From assembly GCA_002007465.1 (NCBI GenBank), contig LNAC01000036.1, positions 6,790,021 through 6,854,020 on the forward strand: 64,000 nt of DNA, given 5' to 3'. A program made the translations under genes and the position numbers. Under the pieces are notes generated by a model that saw only the letters and a program-made list of their open reading frames with translations, ran no database searches and was not told the origin of the DNA. Below, piece after piece: positions 11,313 through 24,157 of the stretch; the stretch's first letter is position 1; every line of letters starts with the position of its first letter. The DNA is from Ailurus styani. Its lineage: Eukaryota > Chordata > Mammalia > Carnivora > Ailuridae.

Positions 11313-12027
11313 AATAGAAGTAAAGTGCATCATTACCCAAAAGATTTCAGTTATTCAATTATTTATCTGGAGACACTTAAAAAAACCTAAAGAAACAATT
11401 TTAGTATACTGCTGTAAGATCTAAAAAACATAAAATACAACTTTACAAATAAGTCTGACATTCAAATAAAAAATACGACTTTGAAAAACATTACTATTCA
11501 AAGTATATATAGTTTATATGCTTTCATTCCATTATATTGGATGCATTTAACATATTGATTTACAGCTTATTCTTGCCCTAGACTCAGTATAAGAAAAGCT
11601 AAATAAGAGGGGAAAAATGAAAAGCAGCCACTATATAGAAACATAAAAGGGACTTAGGAAGGAAATGAGAGGAAAAAAACATTAAATGAAAAACTTTACA
11701 TGTACCAAAGCAGGAGCAACTAGGTAACTAACTCCATTAACTTTAAAAAGCTACCTTGCAAGTCAGACAAGCTAAAATTCTAATTATAACCAACCCAAAA
11801 CTGAAAATCACTCAGAATCCTACACTGGTATTATTCAAATAGCAACAGCATTATATATTAGCTCTATAAATACTGTTTAATATTTATATTAATTGTCTAT
11901 AAGTTATGATTTGGTCTCTTACTGTAACTCATTCTTAAGAATTACATGCCGTAAAACCTGCTAAATGCATTGCCAAAATAATCATTTCTATTCGCCTTTT
12001 AGTTTAAGAGTTAAAAATTTATTTTAC
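11313..12027. other. RBL2 intron 5, AT-rich, no recognised element
   Basis: Strongly AT-rich sequence without recognisable coding, RNA or repeat content. Confidence 0.5.
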
Positions 12028-12229
12028 GGGCGCCTGGGTGGCTCAGTGGGTTAAAAGCCTCTGCCTTCGGCTCAGGTCATGATCTCAGGGTCCTGGGATC
12101 GAGGCCCGCATCAGGCTCTCTGCTCAGCGGGGAGCCTGCTTCCTCCTCTCCCTGTCTCTCTGCCTGCCTCTCTGCCTACTTGTAATCTCTCTCTGTGTGT
12201 CAAATAAATAAATAAAATCTTTAAAAAAA
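12028..12229 (+). mobile_element. CAN SINE, young subfamily
   Basis: GGGCGCCTGGGTGGCTCAGT with TGGGTTAAAAGCCTCTGCC; flanked by AAAATTTATTTTAC and AAAATTTTATTTTAC. Confidence 0.93.
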
Positions 12230-12490
12230 AATTTTATTTTACTTATTTACAACCATTACTACTTCTCCTCTGTAGGAAAAAATTTGAAATGAAGAGTACT
12301 TCAATAAATCCATTTTGAGCTCCTACTGTGTTTCAGGCACAAAGCCTGGCAACGTAGAAAAACATCAGTTTTAATGTCACTTTGCTACCCTGGGTTTTTA
12401 AATTCCTTCTTCCTGTTGTGTATATATTGCAGAAACTTCTCAAGTTGTCATGTAAGACTTTACACTTTGTAATATTTGCAGTTGCTTTTT

Positions 12491-12685
12491 TTTTTAATGA
12501 TTTTATTTATTTATTTGACACAGAGAGATCACAAGTAGGCAGAGAGGCAGGCAGAGACAGGGAGAGGAGGAAGCAGGCTCCCTGCTGAGCAGAGAGCCCA
12601 ATGCAGGCCTTGATCCCAGGACGCTGAGATCATGACCTGAGCCGAAAGCAGAGGCTTTTTAACCCACTGAGCCACCCAGGCGCCC
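12491..12685 (-). mobile_element. CAN SINE, young subfamily
   Basis: Reverse-oriented; poly(T) left end, CCACCCAGGCGCCC right end; exact flanks GCAGTTGCTTTTT at 12478-12490 and 12687-12699. It sits about 200 bp downstream of RBL2 exon 5 in the gene's direction. Confidence 0.93.
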
Positions 12686-12893
12686 TGCAGTTGCTTTTTC
12701 CATAAATATTTTTACAGAGAGCTCAACTCCTAGTGACAAGTAGTTATAAGTACGCTGGAGAAACATGGTGATGGAGCTTTTCAAAGCACTTCTGTTTTCT
12801 GATGCTGGAAACCTGTGGTATGTGTACAAATCCCAAGAGTAAACACAATGTAGAAATGTGAGTTGTCCAATAATCTCTGATTTACAATCTTAC

Positions 12894-13022
12894 CTTTAAA
12901 ATTAGGGTTCACCAGTTCTTTACGATTGGAACACTGAAGGGCATTTCCATAAACCAAGTCCAAAGCACACAGCAGAAGATGATATGAATTGACCAAATCA
13001 TCACTAATCATGGGGAAATTAC
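12894..13022 (-). CDS. RBL2: RBL2 coding exon 5 (residues 213-256)
   Basis: The exon encodes NFPMISDDLVNSYHLLLCAL followed by DLVYGNALQCSNRKELVNPNFK. The acceptor is CCTGTAG at 13024-13023; the donor is AAAG then GTAAGA at 12893. Phase 1 in and out (129 nt). An RPL17 retrocopy in the same orientation ends only about 160 bp upstream of this exon's acceptor, so transcripts of the host gene read through that copy immediately before reaching exon 5. Confidence 0.96.
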
Positions 13023-13171
13023 CTACAGGAATATAAACAGTTATCAAGTATATTTGCATCAACTTTACAATATTTTAAAAGTAATTTCTTCCTTTAATTA
13101 AAATGACATTATAGAACACTATACCAAAGCTGACTCAAAAGCTACATGAACTGTTCTGGTAAATTTACATT

Positions 13172-13184
13172 TTGAAATATTACT
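13172..13184. repeat. Left target-site duplication of RPL17 retrocopy
   Basis: TTGAAATATTACT, identical to 13820-13832. It abuts the poly(T) run that is the reverse of the retrocopy's poly(A) tail, as expected for L1-mediated retroposition. Confidence 0.88.
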
Positions 13185-13819
<635 letters not shown>

Positions 13820-13832
13820 TTGAAATATTACT
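13820..13832. repeat. Right target-site duplication of RPL17 retrocopy
   Basis: TTGAAATATTACT, identical to 13172-13184. It directly abuts the 5' end of the retrocopied L17 leader. Confidence 0.88.
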
Positions 13833-14044
13833 CTTAAAGTCTAATAAATTTCTAACAATGTAATAAAAACTAAAAGATTACTAAAAACAACATTCATTCA
13901 CTCAATATTCATTAAATAAGCATTAAATCCCTGGTAGCTGATCCAAATTTTATCACTGCTTTTTTTTTTCTTGAAAATACTGAACAAACAACTTCATAAA
14001 TTATCTCAAACTATAGGAAATTCTTTTGTGTGAAAATATTTTTC

Positions 14045-14115
14045 TGTCCAGAAAATTAGTAGATACTGTACACCTGAAACTAACACTGTATGTTAACTAT
14101 ACAGGAATTAAAATT
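14045..14115 (+). mobile_element. L1 3'-end scrap
   Basis: GATACTGTACACCTGAAACT and TGTATGTTAACTATACAGGA are the extreme L1 3' UTR, 70 bp only. The rest of 13833-14770 shows nothing recognisable. Confidence 0.7.
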
Positions 14116-14774
14116 TAAAACTTAACTAAAAAAAAGTAAAAAAAAAAATAAAAATACGTGGAGACAAACAATGGTCCAACATTTCTGGGATAAAAAAAAA
14201 CCACAAAAGAAAAAACAGTTCTAAAAAGGGAAACTCATTTTAAAAAATTAGTAAAAACACAGACGGGAACAGCTGAAAAATGAGTTTTTCATGTATATAC
14301 ATAAAAAAGACCAGAACCTATAATCAGACTCCTAACAGTAACATTTTAGATACTTTCTACACCATAATACAAACTCGTACAAATTAATGCAATAGGAGCA
14401 CAATGAAAGGTTTTTAAGTCTAGAGCTGATATCCCAGGATTCATGTAGATGCGTGGTAACAAAGGAAAAAAGAAACTAAAACTCAAACCTATAAAAACAT
14501 GTAATTTCTGCAATGCTAGCTTAAGTCGAACACTGAAATCAGTTTTTATAGTCAGGTAAACAGTTTTATTCTTAGAAATTAAGAAATATTTCTAGACTTC
14601 TTTTATAACTTCTAGCATACCCCTTTTCTCATTAAACACCGCATGTGCGTGCTTCCTAGTGATTTTTTTCTTTCTTAGATTCTTACATCACATGAATTCA
14701 AGTTTAATAGCTGACATACATCTGAGGGATTATTTCTAAACCTCAACATTTTCACACGTAATGCCTGCCCAAAG

Positions 14775-14777
<3 letters not shown>

Positions 14778-14843
<66 letters not shown>
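14778..14843. repeat. Long (CA)n microsatellite
   Basis: About 33 uninterrupted CA units in RBL2 intron 4, the longest pure dinucleotide run in the window. Confidence 0.97.
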
Positions 14844-14847
<4 letters not shown>

Positions 14848-15109
14848 TTTGTTTCAGGCTTTTCTCCCCCCTCTCCTTTCCTCCAAAGAAAGTTACCACT
14901 TACCTCCACATATCAGGATAACTCTCTTTGTATAGATGAAAACATTCAACAAATCAACTTAAATGAATTAAAGAGAAAATTTTTGTTGTTGTTGTCAGAA
15001 AGACAAATGATAATTAATAGGTTAAGTTTTGCACCGATACAACCAAACTAACTTGCTCGGTTCCACTATAAAGATGTTTCATATTAAAGTGTACTCAGTT
15101 TCTCAAATG

Positions 15110-15205
15110 TAAAACAGGAAATGGAACCTACTGGTTTCAAGCTACAAAGCCCATCACACTGACAAGCCTAAACTTGTCACTGGTTTGTACTTGCAATAAA
15201 GGGGG
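15110..15205 (-). repeat. Imperfect copy A of a local duplicate
   Basis: GTAAAACAGGAAATGGA...CTACAAAGCCCATCA...GACAAGCCTAAACTTGTCAC matches the segment at 15437-15535 with scattered differences. See that entry for a coding-like reading on the minus strand. Confidence 0.6.
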
Positions 15206-15436
15206 AAAAAAAAAACAAAAAACCCAGCAGCACTGTAACTTCTAACAAAAAATGGAAAGGCCCCTAAAGATCAGAATCTTAAACTCCCAGGACTGTCCCA
15301 ACACGACATACTTTACATTTCAAATCCTGACTTTAGAAATAAATCTCACTTGGTAAGATAAGTTATCTTTTAAATAAAGATGACTTGTTTAAACTCCAAA
15401 CTTGACTCATTTATCAGGAATGAGGAGACTGGAGAG

Positions 15437-15620
15437 TGTAAAACAGGAAGTGGTACTGACTGGTCTTCAGGCCACAAAGCCCTTCATGATGACAAGCCCA
15501 AACTTGTCACGGGTGTATTCTTGCCACAGGAAGTCAATAAAGATAAGAGGCACAAAGTTGGCTTCCGTATCAGGAATGAGATCATCTAGGATTGCACATA
15601 TGCTACAGGGAAGTCCTAAG
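15437..15620 (-). pseudogene. Unidentified coding-like segment (possible decayed retrocopy)
   Basis: The minus strand reads LPCSICAILDDLIPDTEANF, then VPLIFIDFLWQEYTRDKFGL and VIMKGFVA before a TGA at about 15468. The composition is protein-like and the stop is followed by untranslated-looking sequence, so it may be the 3' end of a retrocopied mRNA; upstream the frame degrades. The last part is duplicated imperfectly at 15110-15205. I do not recognise the parent gene. It lies in RBL2 intron 4, on the same strand. Confidence 0.35.
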
Positions 15621-16204
15621 AAAGGTGGCTACAGAAGAGTACCACTCTCTCCAAACAACTAAATCAAGAACTGAATAAAATGAATTAAACAACTCTATTA
15701 GAAGAGCTCCTTGTGAATCATAAAAGATCATAGTATCAGTGAGAACACAAAGACTCTTCAGATTAAATAATTATAGATGGAACTAACAGTAACACTCAAA
15801 CACTGAATTAACTGCAGAGACAAAAAAATATGCCACCGCAGGTAATCAAGTGAGACCAAAATATAAATAAGGACAATAAAATTGTGTGTAAATAGTTTAT
15901 AAAGTACCAAACACATTCGCTTGCAGGTACACGTATACCATAAGAGACATAAACAGAACAGATAAAAATCCCTGAAGTCAGATACACCTGCCTACAATCG
16001 AATGACATTAATACCGTATATAACACCAGCCACAGCAAACTAAAAGTGACAGCAAGGGTGACTGCCACTATGAAAACAGTTTATACGCTCCTATGCCTTT
16101 ATTTTGTACCACTTACCATATCACCTCTATCTCCACTAAAGAAACATGCAGTGTGATGGAAAGCAAAGTAACTAGAAACTTATTTTTAGCAGAAGATTTT
16201 TCTT

Positions 16205-16558
16205 TTTTTACTTAAATTCAATTAGCCAACATACGGGACATTGTTAGTTTCAGATGTAGTATGCAATAATTCATCAATTGCATGTAATCCCCAGTGCTCA
16301 TCACATCACACGCCCTCCCCAGTGCCCATCACCCAGTTGCTCCATCCTATCACCCACCTATCCCTCCACAACCCTACATTTGTTTCCCAGAGTCAAGAAT
16401 CTCTCATGGTTTGTCTCCCTCTCCAAGCTCCTCCCATTCAGTTTTCCATCCCTTCCCTTATGATCCTCTGTACTCTCTTATATTCCACATGAGTGAAACC
16501 ATATAATTGTCTTTATCTGATTGACTTACTTCGCTTAGCATAATACCTTCAATCAACC
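16205..16558 (-). mobile_element. Carnivore L1 3' UTR fragment
   Basis: CCCCAGTGCTCATCACATCA and CTCATGGTTTGTCTCCCTCT, ending TTACTTCGCTTAGCATAATA: the reverse complement of the carnivore L1 3' UTR and ORF2 tail. Confidence 0.85.
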
Positions 16559-17504
16559 ATGTAGCTCAAGGAGGAAGGCTAAGCTCTCATTTAACAAGCT
16601 AGAGAGGACCAGCTATAATCAGACACATCAAATCCCGAGACCAATGGAGTGACACATCCTTGCTAGAGGGCCTTTGCATCTGGCAAGAAACCGAGATCTC
16701 GATTCAAATCCTAGCTCTCTTTCTAGCAGCTAGTTTTGGGGCCTTAGTTACGTAATCTTAAAAGTAAATCATTTGGGCTACTTGATCTAATAATGGGAAT
16801 CTCTTACATTTATGAAATTCCTTCCAGCTCTGATTCTTTGGTTATAACTTTGTATTCTATTAAGTTTTCTTAATAGCAAAGGCATTCTACATAGTCTATG
16901 TAATTAATGTAACTTATTTTCTTTTATTCTTGAGATTACTAAGAATCATTTCTACACAGAAATATAGAGAGGACCCCCCCCAAAAAAAACAACCAACAAA
17001 CAAAAAACATATTTCACTGAATATAGACCTTTGGTAAGTTAAGGGAGATGAGAAGGGGGAGGAAATAAATTGTATCCAAAGGCATTTGAGCAAGCGTATT
17101 TATCTGAACAAGATGCAAAAAGTAATCTGAACCACACATACTGAAGATGAGCAGTCACACTCAAAGAAATAAAATGTGGCTCATGAAAAATACAGCTCAA
17201 GATACCAGTATAGACCACTAATGTGTTTTCAGTCCATAACTCAGAAGAATAGCTTTGAGCAGAAAACATGTTATGTAAGAACGAAGTTAAAGGTTTTTCT
17301 ACTTTTAATAAAAGAAGTTTTGGACATTATAAAGGAATTTAAAACTTTTATGAAAAGGTAATACTTAAAAACGAATCTGAGACTAAAACCCTTTTAAGAA
17401 ATTTTTCAGTGAGCATCTTTTCCTGATACACATTACAGATTGACAAAAGTAATATGTGAACATTTAAATAAGCTAACATCTAGATAAATATTGCTCTGTC
17501 TTAC

Positions 17505-17569
17505 CTTTTGCATATATAAAGAGCACCCAACAAAAATGGAAAACTTCGGACACGGTACAGGGCTGTCGC
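17505..17569 (-). CDS. RBL2: RBL2 coding exon 4 (residues 191-213)
   Basis: A 65-nt exon encoding RQPCTVSEVFHFCWVLFIYAK plus the first base of a Gly codon. The acceptor is CCCCCCAAAG before 17569, with the polypyrimidine tract reduced to a C run. The donor is AAAAG then GTAAGA at 17504. Phase 2 in, phase 1 out. The hydrophobic segment is a buried helix of the N-terminal cyclin-like fold, not a membrane span. Confidence 0.95.
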
Positions 17570-18344
17570 CTTTGGGGGGAAAAAAAGTCATGAGATAACA
17601 GAAGCATGCAAAAAAGACACCACAAATGACCACAAAGTAGGCAAGACACAAAACCCAAAGTTAAAGGGAGCAAGAGCAGATTCACTTCCCACAGAAAACG
17701 TGCAAGAAGTTCTGCTCCAACCGAACTCTGGTAAGGACAAAGCCAAGGAAAGAGTTCATCCCAGAAAAAAGAAAATTCTGAAGAACTCTAAAAGGTTTTC
17801 AAGGTCAAGACAGGTAAGGTAGAAAATGAGTGACAACAGTTCTTTCTTCTGATGACATCAGCAAGGCTAATGCTGCTTTCTGACCTGTGTATACAATCAG
17901 ATTATTTCCCCATCTTTTTTTCCTTTATCACAGCTGATGAACTGTAAACCCTCCCTCCCTAAAGACATTGCAGATTACATCAAGTCACAAAAGGACTATT
18001 TAATGTAAATTCTGGGCTTCCTAGAATTCTGTATTCTTTATCGTTAAGAAGATCCATTCTATTTTGCCAAGCTGTCTGTTGAAGGGAGTTTCAGACCTGT
18101 TTTAAGCTCTTGTCTTTTCTACCAGAACCTCTGGCAATGTTTAGATAAAACATCTGTGATCTCCATATCCCAACGAGGAGCTCTGAGGAGAAGAATCAGG
18201 ACACTGGGGTTTAGTTCCCCCACTGTCCTTCACAAGGCACACTTGCTGTCCATGCGCCTCAGTCTCTTCATCTGCTGAACGATTCTTCTACTTGAGCAGA
18301 GTTTTGTACTTAAGTCATCAGTCCATGGCGAGGATTAAATGTCA

Positions 18345-18560
18345 GTGCCCTGCCTGGGTGACTCAGTTGGTTAAGCGTCTGACTCTTGATTTCCACTCAG
18401 GTCACGATCTCAGGGTCGTGAGATTGAGCCCCTCACTGGGCTCCACACTCTGCGCAGAGTCTGCTTGAGATTCTCTCTCTCCCTCTGCACCTCCCCATTT
18501 TCGTGCATGTTCTAAGATAAATAAATAAAATCTTTTAAAAAATTAAAAAATACAAAATAA
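18345..18560 (+). mobile_element. CAN SINE, old
   Basis: CCTGCCTGGGTGACTCAGTT, GGTTAAGCGTCTGACTCTTG and AATAAATAAAATC tail; diverged subfamily. An (A)-rich tail blends into 18560. Confidence 0.88.
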
Positions 18561-18993
18561 AAGTGGCCTCCCTACCACAGGCACATGAGAACTATTCAGT
18601 TTTAATACCTACCAAGATAAAAGCCAAACTTTTTTTAGCTTAATACTTAAGCCACTCTAAAAACTGAATTTTTAACTTGAGAACCCTAGAATTTAACCTA
18701 CTAGGCCAAACTACCTCTTATTTCAGCACTTCGGTGTATTCCTTCTTTATCCTATGCAATGAAGGCTCTAACTACATCTCCAAATTCATCCACTGAAATC
18801 CTACCCATTGTTCCTTACTCCATGGAACCTTAGTTGACGGGCTCACATACAGTGGTTTAATTTTGGTTCAGAAGTTGTACGTTTCTACTGTCTTTCCCAT
18901 TTCTACATGCCCCCTCTCCACAACTATACTCTAAGCTCTCAAAAGACAGTGGCTTGTGGGTCTTTGGTATTTTTTGTAAAGACTTGTGTCCTA

Positions 18994-19157
18994 GGGCACC
19001 TGGGTGGCTTAGCCAGTTAGGGATCCAACTCTTGATTTTGGCTCAGGTCTTGATCTCAGAGTCGTGGGACTGAGCCCCATGTTAACCTCTGCACCGAGTG
19101 TGGAGCCTGCTTAAGATTCCCTATCTCCCTCTCTCAAAAATACATAAATAAATAAAT
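18994..19157 (+). mobile_element. CAN SINE, old
   Basis: GGGCACCTGGGTGGCTTAGC head, AATAAATAAAT tail; flanks ACTTGTGTC on both sides. Confidence 0.88.
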
Positions 19158-19244
19158 ACTTGTGTCTTATGTAATACCTAACAACATACTTCACACTAAG
19201 TTCTCAATAAATACCCAGTGACAAATCTTCAAAGTGTGTGTGAG

Positions 19245-19480
19245 ATGGAGTACAGAGTCGTGGTGAAGCACATGGGTTCTGCAAGCAGACCACTAATTTC
19301 AATAATAGCTCTACACTTACTGTGTGACCCTGACCAAATTACTTAACCACTCAATGGCTTATGTTTCTCTACCTGTAACAACATCAACTTCATATGGTTG
19401 TCATAGGGATTCACCGAAGTAATACAGGTTTAAATCTTAGAACAGTCCCCATAATAAATGCTCAACAAATGGTATATGTT
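19245..19480 (+). mobile_element. MIR SINE
   Basis: TTACTGTGTGACCCTGACCA then AATTACTTAACCACTCAATG is the MIR core; TAAATGCTCAACAAATG closes it. Confidence 0.8.
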
Positions 19481-19832
19481 ACAACTATTAGCCAAAAGTA
19501 CTAATAAATGCATGCAGAGTGATCTAAATGTAAAACTTTTTAAATAAAATTATCTTACAATTTTATAAACTACAATTAGGTAGTATACATACCCTACTAA
19601 ATATCAAAGCAAGTACAATCTAAAATCATTTTCTACAACACTCCAAAGATGTTTTCTATCTTTCTGTAAAAGATGACATCAGCCTCGCTCAGATTTAGAA
19701 CAAAGCATCTACCCAAACTTTGGAAATAGTTCTCCAAAACTACAAGCAAACTACAGCAGCTGCTTTCTTAGCAGTGAGGTCAACTATTTAAGAAAGTACA
19801 TAGTTTCTTTTACTTTTAAAATCTGCTCATTT

Positions 19833-20020
19833 GGGGCACCTGGGTGGCTTAGTCAGTTAAGTGTCTGTGCTCAGCTCAGGTTGTGATCCCAGGGTCTGGG
19901 GATCGAGCCCCATGTCAGGTTTCCTGCTCAGCAGGGAATCTGCTTCTCCCTCTCCCTCTGCTCCATTTCTCTCTCTCTTGCTCCCTCTCTAATAAATAAA
20001 TAAAATTAAAAAAAAAAAAA
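19833..20020 (+). mobile_element. CAN SINE
   Basis: GGGGCACCTGGGTGGCTTAG head and A13 tail; flanks CTGCTCATTT / CTGCTCACTT. Confidence 0.9.
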
Positions 20021-20769
20021 GCTGCTCACTTACTTATGTAAACATCCTTCACAATTTGGGGGAAAAAATTATACTGAAAGGCAAAAAAAAAAAAAAAAGA
20101 AAAAGAAAGAAAGAAAAAGAAAGAGAGGCAAACATTATTCATTCAAGTATAAAAACTCCTTTCCCCTGACTTGTAACATTGTACTAGTTTAAGAACAATT
20201 TCCATTTCTACTTTATGAAAAAGTGTTCATGATAAAGGTAGAGAATTTACATCCCATGATTCCCTTTATCTACTGGGAAAGATGGAAAACACTGAGCCAG
20301 AGTAAGTTTACAGATTTTGCAGACATGATCAGAAAGCACAAATTCATAATGGTTTCAGGTCCCCTACTCTCCCCCATCTAGTTTCTCTACTCTTCATTGA
20401 CTGTAAACTTCAAAATACACACAGAACCCAGTTCAGGGGGGATTATCTGTTACTAAGCTGGACATAAAAGTCAAATAATAGAAATAGTTTAACATAGCCA
20501 ATAACAGAAAATTAAGAAGGCCTCAAATTTTATACCCAAGGTGGCCAATTGGCAAAAATATCTAAGATTTGACTTTTACATTTGTGGGTGCTTAAATGGT
20601 TAAATTTATAGAAACAATAATTCCATGCATTTTGCACTATGAAGGAAGCCAAATTCTTCATAGCTAACATGAAATGAGAAGCAAGAAATTATTAAAAGAG
20701 AGCAACTGGAAAGAGATCATTTATGAAATCACATTTGGGTTTTTGTTTTCTCAAAGACCAGCAAAACAG

Positions 20770-20965
20770 GAGCGTCTGGGTGGCTCAGTCGGTTAAGTGA
20801 CCAAATCTTGATTTCCATTCAGATCATGATCTTGTGGTTTGTAAGACTGAGCCCCATGACGGCCTCCTCCCTGGGTGTGAAGCCTGCTGAAGATTCTCTC
20901 TGCCGCTCCCCTCACCTGGAGTGCATGCACTCTCTCTCTCTAAAAAAAAAACAAAACAAAAAAAC
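20770..20965 (+). mobile_element. CAN SINE, diverged
   Basis: GGAGCGTCTGGGTGGCTCAG head, decayed middle, A-rich tail ending about 100 bp from RBL2 exon 3. Confidence 0.85.
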
Positions 20966-21061
20966 CTAACAAAATAAACTGAGGGACACCAACTGAGGGA
21001 TCAGAACTGTAGCACATATTAAAAAAAATGTATATCCTGACTAACAAATATAAAAACATAC

Positions 21062-21262
21062 CGCTGTTTTCTTCCTCTCTGTTGACGAGGCTGCTCCTCT
21101 TGAGGATATTTAAAAATGTCCTGAAAAATGGGTTCATATTTCTTAAAAATTACTGCTGAAACAGTGAAGTTTCTTTCTAATCTCTCAGTACGTTCTCTGA
21201 AATGTGGGGGTAGATTTGCCATGTCTTCCCACTTCTTCATCTTGTTAAAAAATTCAATTAAG
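21062..21262 (-). CDS. RBL2: RBL2 coding exon 3 (residues 124-191)
   Basis: The exon encodes LIEFFNKMKKWEDMANLPPH, then FRERTERLERNFTVSAVIFKKYEPIFQDIF, and ends in the basic stretch QPRQQRGRKQR. The acceptor is ATATCAG at 21264-21263. The donor is CAGCG then GTATGT at 21061. The 201-nt length preserves the frame (split Ser codon at the start, split Arg codon at the end). It continues the N-terminal domain of p130. Confidence 0.97.
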
Positions 21263-21479
21263 CTGATATTAAAAATAAAAAATGAGATATTTTCAAAATT
21301 AACACAAAGGTAGGGTACACAAATATAATTAAATAAAAAATTTAACTCATTAAATTATATTACTTTTAGACAGTGATAAAATCACTACTCATGCCTCTGA
21401 CTAGCTTAATCTCTTCCAGATTGGTTTATTTCTCTGATTTTCCTAATCTATTTTTCTGAGATCAGTTTTATTTTTTAAA

Positions 21480-22500
21480 ATATGAACTAAATAAAAATAC
21501 AAAATAATTAATCAGAGTAATGTAACCAACACTTAGGTACTCAACTGACAAATTTAACAAACATTAACATATTGAATAAATTTTGCCATGTTTGTTTCAG
21601 ATCTACAGAAACAGCCTAATTCCCATTTGTTCTCTTCCCCAAACCCATGCCCCTTGCTGCCTCCCCAAAGATAACCACCATTCTTAAGTCAGTCTGACCC
21701 TTCCCATCCCTGTGATTAGTGTTCCTACTATATGGATCTAAATGTAACCATAAACAATAAGTAGTATCTTTTGTATGTGTGACTTTAAGATTTTACATAA
21801 ATAGTAGCATGCTGTAAGTACAATTCCACAACTTGCTTTTTCATTCAATGTTTCTGAGTTAACACTGATACATGTAGATCTCACTCATTTTAATTGTTAA
21901 AAATATTCCTTCATATGAACTACCATGACTTTCTGCATTTATTCCCCAATCGATGGAAATTGAGGTTTCTATTTTTACATTATGACCCAAAAATGCTGTA
22001 ATCAACACATTCTTGTATATGTATGTAAAAGCTTCTTTAGGGACACCAAGAAGTAGAATTGCTGAGTCAGAGACTATGCATCTTCAACTTCACTATTGAT
22101 AGGATATTGTCAAATTTCCCATTTGAGGGGCCATGCCAATTTATACTCTCACCAATGTACACCAGCAATACAGAGTTCTGGTTTCCCTACATAATGACCA
22201 AAGCTGGTTTTAACAGACTTCAAATTTCCCCAATCTGATGAGAATGACAGATAGCTTGTTTTTAATTTAAACTTCCTTGGTTACTCGTGAAATTGAACAT
22301 CTTTACATACATCTATGCGCTATGTGAGTTTTGACCTTTAGGAAACCACATTCTTTACCCCTTGTTTAGTAGCTGTTTGTCAAACATGCACCATTTGTTA
22401 GTAGCTCTTTATATAAATCTGGATACTGATCTTTTGTCAGTTATACACATTGTAAATATCTTCTCCTGACATACTCTGTTTTTAACCCATTTTAGTCCAT
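21480..22500 (-). mobile_element. Old L1-type (L1M/HAL1-like) relic
   Basis: Phrases such as CATGCTGTAAGTACAATTCC, AGAAGTAGAATTGCTGAGTC and CCATGCCAATTTATACTCTC in order are the reverse complement of old L1 3' sequences. The subfamily cannot be fixed by eye. The 22500-23557 stretch to RBL2 exon 2 shows nothing recognisable. Confidence 0.6.
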
Positions 22501-23557
22501 TATGGCAGAAAAGTAAATAATCTGAACTCAAAGGTAAAAATTTAAAGATAGAAACTGAGTTTTTGAAATGGAAATACAACTGAAGCCTAGGACTGTATTA
22601 CTTGCATTAAAATGTTGGATAAGTTCGATTTGCTACAGTTTATGATGATGATCCCATAATTTGACCTTTGCTTCTAAAGTTCCTCATTTGTCACCTAACT
22701 GGGTTACTCTGCCTCCCCTTTTCTTCTCCATAACGATTATACTTGTACACCTTATTTAAGTCCACTTATGCAGGTATACAGCCCAGGGGTTCATCTCTTT
22801 ATGCACTACCTCTTGTTCTTAGGCCTAAATATAACTCGGGATGGAGTTCAAGGTTAATAAATAGACTACAACTTAAACATTACATTTCTTGTTATTTTAA
22901 CAGTAAGTGATTTTTTAAGTCATTAGGTACATAACTTTTGACTGTGGTATTCTCCCCCACAAAGTGCCAAATATCCTTTCCCACCAATCTTTAGTAAGTC
23001 ATAAAAGAAAATTCACCCAAAAGGCACAAATGATAAATGTAATCAATTCAATTATACAACAGACAGAAAAACCAACTTCTGCCTCTTCTTTGAAACATTA
23101 TTTGACCCTTTCAGTAATTGATTGTAAGAGTGTTGCTTATCCCCCCAAACAGGAAACAGAGAAGTCTTTACACATTCCATATATGAAAATACAAATCCTG
23201 TGCATGTAATTTTAAGTTTAGTACCATATTTTAGTTACCTTTACAATTTACAGTATATCCTAAAGTTTCTCAATATCCTTATTTAGAATTCTCCCAATGC
23301 TGCACAATGATGTCATAACCTCTAAATGGTAAACTCTTGTACAAATGCCTAATACATTAAAATTTCAATACTTTTCACTAAAGAGTAAAATATAATAGAT
23401 ACTTATATGTAGTAAAGGAAAACCATGACCTAGTTTCTAAATTCAGCACTCTATAGGTACAAACTTCTGGGAACTGATGAGAAAATTCTTAATATCACTA
23501 AGATTTTTGAGCTTTCATATTTGTCACACTCTACCTTTCAAATTCTGACATAGTTAC

Positions 23558-23688
23558 CTCTGCTCTGAACATCGCAGGATTCTAGTTAAAGATACATAGT
23601 TTCCTTCAACTGTCCCTTTGCTTACAGTTGGCACAGATTTTCTGCAAGCCACATATAAGGCACATGCTAACCAGTGAAGATCATTTCC
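23558..23688 (-). CDS. RBL2: RBL2 coding exon 2 (residues 81-124)
   Basis: The exon encodes GNDLHWLACALYVACRKS followed by VPTVSKGTVEGNYVSLTRILRCSEQ, part of the N-terminal cyclin-fold-like domain of pocket proteins. The acceptor is TTTTACAG before GGA at 23688; the donor is AGAG then GTAACT at 23557. Length is 131 nt, phase 0 in and phase 2 out; the last two bases AG join C of exon 3 to form Ser. The exon is too short for simple ORF finding and was recognised from the protein sequence. Confidence 0.96.
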
Positions 23689-24157
23689 CTGTAAAATAAA
23701 AGAAAATTGAGTTTTAGCTAATAAGCTCTATAAACATTCCAATATAATAAACTTTTTAGATTAAATGGAAGGCACTATTTTTATGTTTGTGGGAAACTGT
23801 ATTTTCAATGATGGCTCTATCCCATGTGCTTCTTTTACTATGACATTGACATTTTCACACTGAGAGACAGGAATCGGTGTTCATTCCCTCATTTTCAACT
23901 ATCTCAACTAATAGCACAGGTGAAAATGATACTATACAACTTGCAAGATCGGAAAGGGCAATAATGATTCTACCTGGCTTACTCTCTCAGCATACATGCC
24001 CTGGGTGTCTCACTGTGGGAAATATTAATAGTCACAGAGACTCAATTTTCTTATCCATGGGCTGTGAGAATGAAATGAGTTACAAGTATAAAGCACAGAA
24101 AATACAAGAACTCAAAAGATAAAATTCTATAACCAATACTCTATTAAATATCATATT

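Noticed and set aside
14778..14843. Regular repeat considered as a CRISPR-like array
   Set aside because: A pure dinucleotide microsatellite with no spacers, in a mammalian intron.
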